From assembly GCA_035267185.1 (NCBI GenBank), contig DATFLY010000125.1, positions 1 through 53,147 on the forward strand: 53,147 bases of DNA. Reading direction: 5' to 3'. Within the stretch, counting starts at the first letter, position 1, and every line of letters starts with the position of its first letter. Source of the DNA: JAUIBE01 sp035267185 (GTDB taxonomy: Bacteria > Pseudomonadota > Gammaproteobacteria > Xanthomonadales > SZUA-36). Below the pieces are notes generated by a model. That model was not told where the DNA came from, searched no databases, and saw only the letters and a program-made list of their open reading frames with translations. Shown here in pieces: positions 49,766 through 53,147 of this stretch. The position numbers and the translations under genes are program-made.

Positions 49766-50991
49766 ACGAACATAAACAGCGCAGGCCTGGAGAATTGCTG
49801 GTCGCCCTGGAAGGCGTTTCAAAGATCTACCCGCGTGTCAATCGCCCTGGTGAACGCCTCAGGGCCTTTTTCTCACTGCTTAGAGGTCAGGAACCAAAAG
49901 ACGGCGCGCTGGTGTTGGACGATGTCAGCCTGGAGGTTCGATCAGGAGAGTCACTTGGCATTATCGGGGAAAATGGTGCTGGTAAATCAACCCTGCTGAA
50001 AATACTGACCGGTGTTATCAGTCCCAGCAGGGGGCAGGTGGCAGGTCAGGCACGAATGGCTGCACTGCTTGAACTCGGTGCCGGGTTTCAGCCTGACTTC
50101 AGTGGTTTGGATAATGTGCGGATGAAAGGGGCGTTACTGGGAATGAGTCCGGGTGAAATAAACCGGAAACTGGACGACATCCTCGCGTTTGCGGATATCG
50201 GGGAATACATCCATGAGCCCGTAAAACATTATTCCTCGGGCATGGTCGTGCGGCTTGGGTTCGCAGTTGTCACGGCGTCACAACCGGAATTGCTGATCAC
50301 CGATGAAGTGCTTGCTGTTGGAGATGAGTCTTTCCAAAAAAAATGCGTGCGCTGGATCGAGGGGTTTCTTGAAAGTGGAAATACCCTTTTGATGGTTTCG
50401 CACAGCATGTACCTGGTGCAAAAGCTTTGTCACAAGGCCATCTGGATTGAGCAGGGCAAGACACGGGAATATGGTGATGTATTTGATGTCACCCAGTCTT
50501 ATCTTGCCTTTCACGAAGCTCGCAGTGCCACTGAAAAAGACAATCGTGAAAAGGCTGGTGGCGAGGCAGGGTTGTATCGCCTCGAGTCTTTTTGCTTCGC
50601 CAACGAACTTGAAGGAACGGAAAAAATCCTTGAGTGGGGTGATTCCCTGGAAGCAGAGCTGGTCCTGCATTCGCCTGATGGGCGTCCGCCGGCGGCTTTG
50701 GTGGGAATCATACGGGCTGACGGTACGCCTGTTTATGGGGTTGCTTCTGAAGTCGAAGGGGCCACACCCCGCGCCCTGGGCGATGGAAAATTTGCCATTT
50801 CCATACGATTCGACGAGCTTCCTTTATTGCCTGGCAATTACGCCATGCGGGGTCATGCAATGGATCCTGAGGGCATGCGACTTTGCGATACCCTGGAATT
50901 GCGTTTCAGAGTGCGGGGTGTAAGCCGTGAGCTCGGATATGTTCGTCTCAAGCATCATTGGTTGAGCGGACAGGAGACCACGGGTGAGTGA
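49762..50991 (+). CDS. wzt: polysaccharide ABC transporter ATPase with C-terminal carbohydrate-binding domain (Wzt type)
   Basis: Energises export through Wzm. Starts with GTG inside the wzm stop. The nucleotide-binding domain (residues ~1-240) has Walker A GENGAGKSTLL (about residue 71), the O-antigen-exporter signature YSSGMVVRLGFAV and Walker B LLITDEVLAVGD. The extra ~150 residues after 260 (from LYRLESFCFANELEGTEKIL to the end) match the jellyroll Wzt C-terminal domain that recognises the capped O-antigen non-reducing end, suggesting a chain-terminating modification. 409 residues. It overlaps the next gene by 8 bp. Confidence 0.92.
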   Translation: MNEHKQRRPGELLVALEGVSKIYPRVNRPGERLRAFFSLLRGQEPKDGALVLDDVSLEVRSGESLGIIGENGAGKSTLLKILTGVISPSRGQVAGQARMAALLELGAGFQPDFSGLDNVRMKGALLGMSPGEINRKLDDILAFADIGEYIHEPVKHYSSGMVVRLGFAVVTASQPELLITDEVLAVGDESFQKKCVRWIEGFLESGNTLLMVSHSMYLVQKLCHKAIWIEQGKTREYGDVFDVTQSYLAFHEARSATEKDNREKAGGEAGLYRLESFCFANELEGTEKILEWGDSLEAELVLHSPDGRPPAALVGIIRADGTPVYGVASEVEGATPRALGDGKFAISIRFDELPLLPGNYAMRGHAMDPEGMRLCDTLELRFRVRGVSRELGYVRLKHHWLSGQETTGE

Positions 50992-51847
50992 GACACAGCT
51001 GAGGCCAGTCCCCACGGTAGTCATACCGGTATTCAACGCATTTGAAGAGCTGAAGTGCTGCCTGACATCTGTTTCTGAGACCGTGACCAGTGATACCCAG
51101 GTCATGGTGATTGATGATGTCTCTACAGATTCACGCATCCTGCCACTGATCGAAAAATTCGTGAATGCCGGCGGGCCCAGGTGGCGCCAGGTTCACCAGA
51201 TGAATAACGAGGGTTTCGTGGCCACTGCAAACCTCGGAATGCGACTTGCGCCCCGGGACGTGGTGTTACTCAATTCGGATACGGTGGTTACGCCCGGTTG
51301 GCTGGAACGAATTGGCATGTGCCTGAATTCTGACACGAACATTGCGACCGCCACCCCGTGGTCAAACAATTCCCAGATCACTTCCATTCCCGAGTTTTGT
51401 GCAGAAAATCCGGTTCCGGAAAATATTACTTCCATAGCGGTTCGAATCGCAGAACGCGTCCTTCGAGATGGAGGGCCGCAGTATCCTGAAATTCCCACTG
51501 CCGTGGGATTTTGTATGGGCATCAGCAGGCGCGCCATAGATTCAGTTGGCTACTTTGACAAGGAACAGTTTGGTAAGGGCTACGGCGAGGAAAACGATTT
51601 TTGCATGCGGGTTCGCAAGCAGGGGTTCAGAAATGTGCTTTGCGACGATACTTATGTGGTGCACCACGGGGGAAGCTCATTTGGTCCGCTTGGCCTCAGG
51701 CCGGATGAATCGTCAATGGCCCGGTTGCTGGAGAGGCACCCTGATTATCATCAGCTGGTAGCTGACTTCATCAGGTCGGACCCATTGGCCCCGATTCGTG
51801 ACAGATTGTGTTCTGAAATCACGTCGGCTGGTCTCGCGTTCAAATGA
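50984..51847 (+). CDS. family 2 glycosyltransferase
   Basis: A GT-A-fold glycosyltransferase of 287 residues starting with GTG, overlapping wzt. TVVIPVFNAFEELKCCLTSV and VMVIDDVSTDSR form the nucleotide-binding half; NNEGFVATANLGMRLAPRDV and LLNSDTVVTPGWLERI carry the DxD-like NSD(T) metal motif; GYGEENDFCMRVRKQGFRNV is the ED-type catalytic segment. It lacks membrane helices, so it is probably cytosolic or peripheral. Donor and acceptor sugars cannot be read. Likely acts on the polysaccharide exported by Wzm/Wzt. Confidence 0.88.
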   Translation: MSETQLRPVPTVVIPVFNAFEELKCCLTSVSETVTSDTQVMVIDDVSTDSRILPLIEKFVNAGGPRWRQVHQMNNEGFVATANLGMRLAPRDVVLLNSDTVVTPGWLERIGMCLNSDTNIATATPWSNNSQITSIPEFCAENPVPENITSIAVRIAERVLRDGGPQYPEIPTAVGFCMGISRRAIDSVGYFDKEQFGKGYGEENDFCMRVRKQGFRNVLCDDTYVVHHGGSSFGPLGLRPDESSMARLLERHPDYHQLVADFIRSDPLAPIRDRLCSEITSAGLAFK

Positions 51848-51881
51848 GAGTCCCGTTATCTGCTTCGAGTATCATTTACCC

Positions 51882-52811
51882 ATGACAGAAAAACTGGACT
51901 TTGATGGCGAACGTTTCACACCGGAGAATGTTCGTGAAATCTGGTACGAGCATATGCATCGATATGCCTTCGCTGCCCCGATGGTGGCCGGGCTGGATGT
52001 GCTTGATGCCGCCTGCGGGGAAGGCTATGGCGCTGCAATGCTTTCTGCCACCGCACACTCTGTAAAGGGTGTCGATGTTGCATCAAAGGCCATAGAGCAT
52101 GCCAAATGTCGCTATGACCTTCCCAATCTCGATTATCAGCAGGCCGATTGCTGCAACCTGCCGTTTGAAGACCATGCCTTTGACTGTATCGTTTCTTTTG
52201 AGACCATTGAGCACCTCGAAGGACAGTCAAAAATGCTGTCCGAATTCAGGCGAGTGCTCAAACCGACCGGTTTTCTGTTGATCTCATCGCCTGACAAAGC
52301 GGTATATTCTGAGCAACAGGGTTTTGATAATCCCTTCCACGTACGTGAACTTTACAGGCATGAATTTGAAACATTGCTCGAAAGCGAGTTTCCTGTATGT
52401 CGTTTTTTCGGGCAGAAACTGTTGTTCCATTCGGCGATTTGGCCAATGTCTGAAGGCGGAAAGGAAACATCTGGAACCAGAATGAATGCTCATCTTCAAA
52501 CCCACTCTGATGAAGGCCCGGTGGAAAACGCCCGGCCAGTCCATGAGGCCATGTATTTGTTGGCCGTTTGTGCTCAGGATAAGCAGGCACTTCCGGAACT
52601 CGAGCCAGCCATCTGGATGTTCGATGATCAGCAGGAATCTGTCTATAAGCATTATCAGCATGAAATACGGAAGAACATGCAGGCGGGCGCAATTCTGGCA
52701 GAGCGTGATGCGCAATTGCTTCAGTTGAAGCAGGAGCTGGCTGAATCAAGTGGACCAGAGGAATCGCAACGGTCCTGGTTAGAACGCCTGGGAATCATTC
52801 GGCGCCGCTGA
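51882..52811 (+). CDS. class I SAM-dependent methyltransferase with C-terminal coiled coil
   Basis: 309 residues. The ATG at 51882 is preferred; the frame reaches 51798, inside the preceding gene. Motif I is VLDAACGEGYGAAML, with later motifs KGVDVASKAIEHA, QADCCNLPFEDHAFDCIVSF and FRRVLKPTGFLLISSP, all of the Methyltransf_11 type. The C-terminal ~60 residues are a charged helix (AILAERDAQLLQLKQELAES). In O-antigen loci such enzymes often cap or modify the chain end. With the Wzt carbohydrate-binding domain next door, a methyl cap as export signal is a reasonable inference, not shown. Confidence 0.85.
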   Translation: MTEKLDFDGERFTPENVREIWYEHMHRYAFAAPMVAGLDVLDAACGEGYGAAMLSATAHSVKGVDVASKAIEHAKCRYDLPNLDYQQADCCNLPFEDHAFDCIVSFETIEHLEGQSKMLSEFRRVLKPTGFLLISSPDKAVYSEQQGFDNPFHVRELYRHEFETLLESEFPVCRFFGQKLLFHSAIWPMSEGGKETSGTRMNAHLQTHSDEGPVENARPVHEAMYLLAVCAQDKQALPELEPAIWMFDDQQESVYKHYQHEIRKNMQAGAILAERDAQLLQLKQELAESSGPEESQRSWLERLGIIRRR

Positions 52812-52817
52812 CCTGTG

Positions 52818-53147
52818 ATGCCATCGGTCAGGGCCATCATCGTTAACTACAATGCAGGTGATGCACTGATATCGTGTGTTGAATCACTACTGGGGTTTGC
52901 GGGTTCGCTGAAAATTGTGGTGGCTGACAACCTTTCCCAGGACGGCAGTATGGCTGCGCTTCAGGAGCGATTCGGCCAGGATCAAAGGCTCGAACTGCGC
53001 TTCAATGAAGAAAACATCGGCTTTGGGCGGGCCGTCAATCGCGTCGCTCGCAATGCAGGCGAGGATTATGTGCTGATTCTCAATCCTGATTGTATTTTGG
53101 AAACTGATGCACTTGACCGGTTGGTGGAGGCCCTTGAGGAAGACGAT
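52818..53147 (+). CDS. family 2 glycosyltransferase, 3' end outside window
   Basis: ATG at 52818, 6 bp after the methyltransferase stop, open for 110 codons to the right edge. The N-terminus VRAIIVNYNAGDALISCVES is the rhamnosyltransferase-like GT2 opening; IVVADNLSQDGSMAAL, NIGFGRAVNRVARNA and LILNPDCILE (DxD-like) follow. It is the next gene of the polysaccharide cluster. Truncated by the window, so nothing can be said about its C-terminus. Confidence 0.85.
   Translation, partial: MPSVRAIIVNYNAGDALISCVESLLGFAGSLKIVVADNLSQDGSMAALQERFGQDQRLELRFNEENIGFGRAVNRVARNAGEDYVLILNPDCILETDALDRLVEALEEDD

Overview
The window looks like housekeeping chromosome of a gammaproteobacterium. Gene order is typical of that class: zapB-like/zapA/6S RNA/ygfA facing ygfB-pepP-ubiH-ubiI, pepA next to valS facing lptF-lptG, and xerD followed by dsbC. 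The type II secretion operon runs E-F-G-H-I-J-K-L-M-N-D with a lipoprotein secretin, the order I recall for the Xanthomonas Xps system. This order and a REP-type repeat point towards the Xanthomonadales/Woeseiales/Chromatiales side of the class; the exact taxon is inference. I saw no tRNA, rRNA, CRISPR array, insertion sequence or prophage.

Layout: (1) 1-8189: end of a thioredoxin-fold protein, then a minus-strand run (zapB-like, zapA, 6S RNA, ygfA, EVE protein, rpiA) back to back with a plus-strand ubiquinone run (ygfB, pepP, ubiH, ubiI-like). (2) 8299-19598: cysM with a REPIN-type repeat behind it, oxyR whose start codon overlaps that of a divergent SRPBCC gene, a putative outer-membrane barrel, trpS, trhO, a 20-codon small ORF, an MscS channel, proS, a DUF4124 protein, then pssA, a HolD-like gene and rimI. 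(3) 19620-33439: valS and pepA (no holC between them), lptFG, an RDD protein, xerD, dsbC, purL, and a membrane protein resembling exosortase-H-associated proteins. (4) 33511-44943: the eleven-gene type II secretion operon and an appended lipoprotein gene. (5) 45033-48957: a 2OG-Fe(II) oxygenase, a large secreted protein with a long structured leader, an ideal ribosome-binding site and a strong terminator, and an exported parvulin. (6) 48998-53147: the start of a polysaccharide (O-antigen-like) export and assembly cluster, Wzm/Wzt, glycosyltransferases and a methyltransferase, cut off by the window end.

Working together: Sec-exported proteins can be disulfide-corrected by DsbC and isomerised by the parvulin; the T2SS moves folded proteins across the outer membrane; LptFG and Wzm/Wzt supply the outer leaflet. 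The best candidate for undescribed biology is the secreted, disulfide-rich 574-residue protein at 45997-47721 with its structured leader, close to a full secretion machine. A direct link between them is my inference only.
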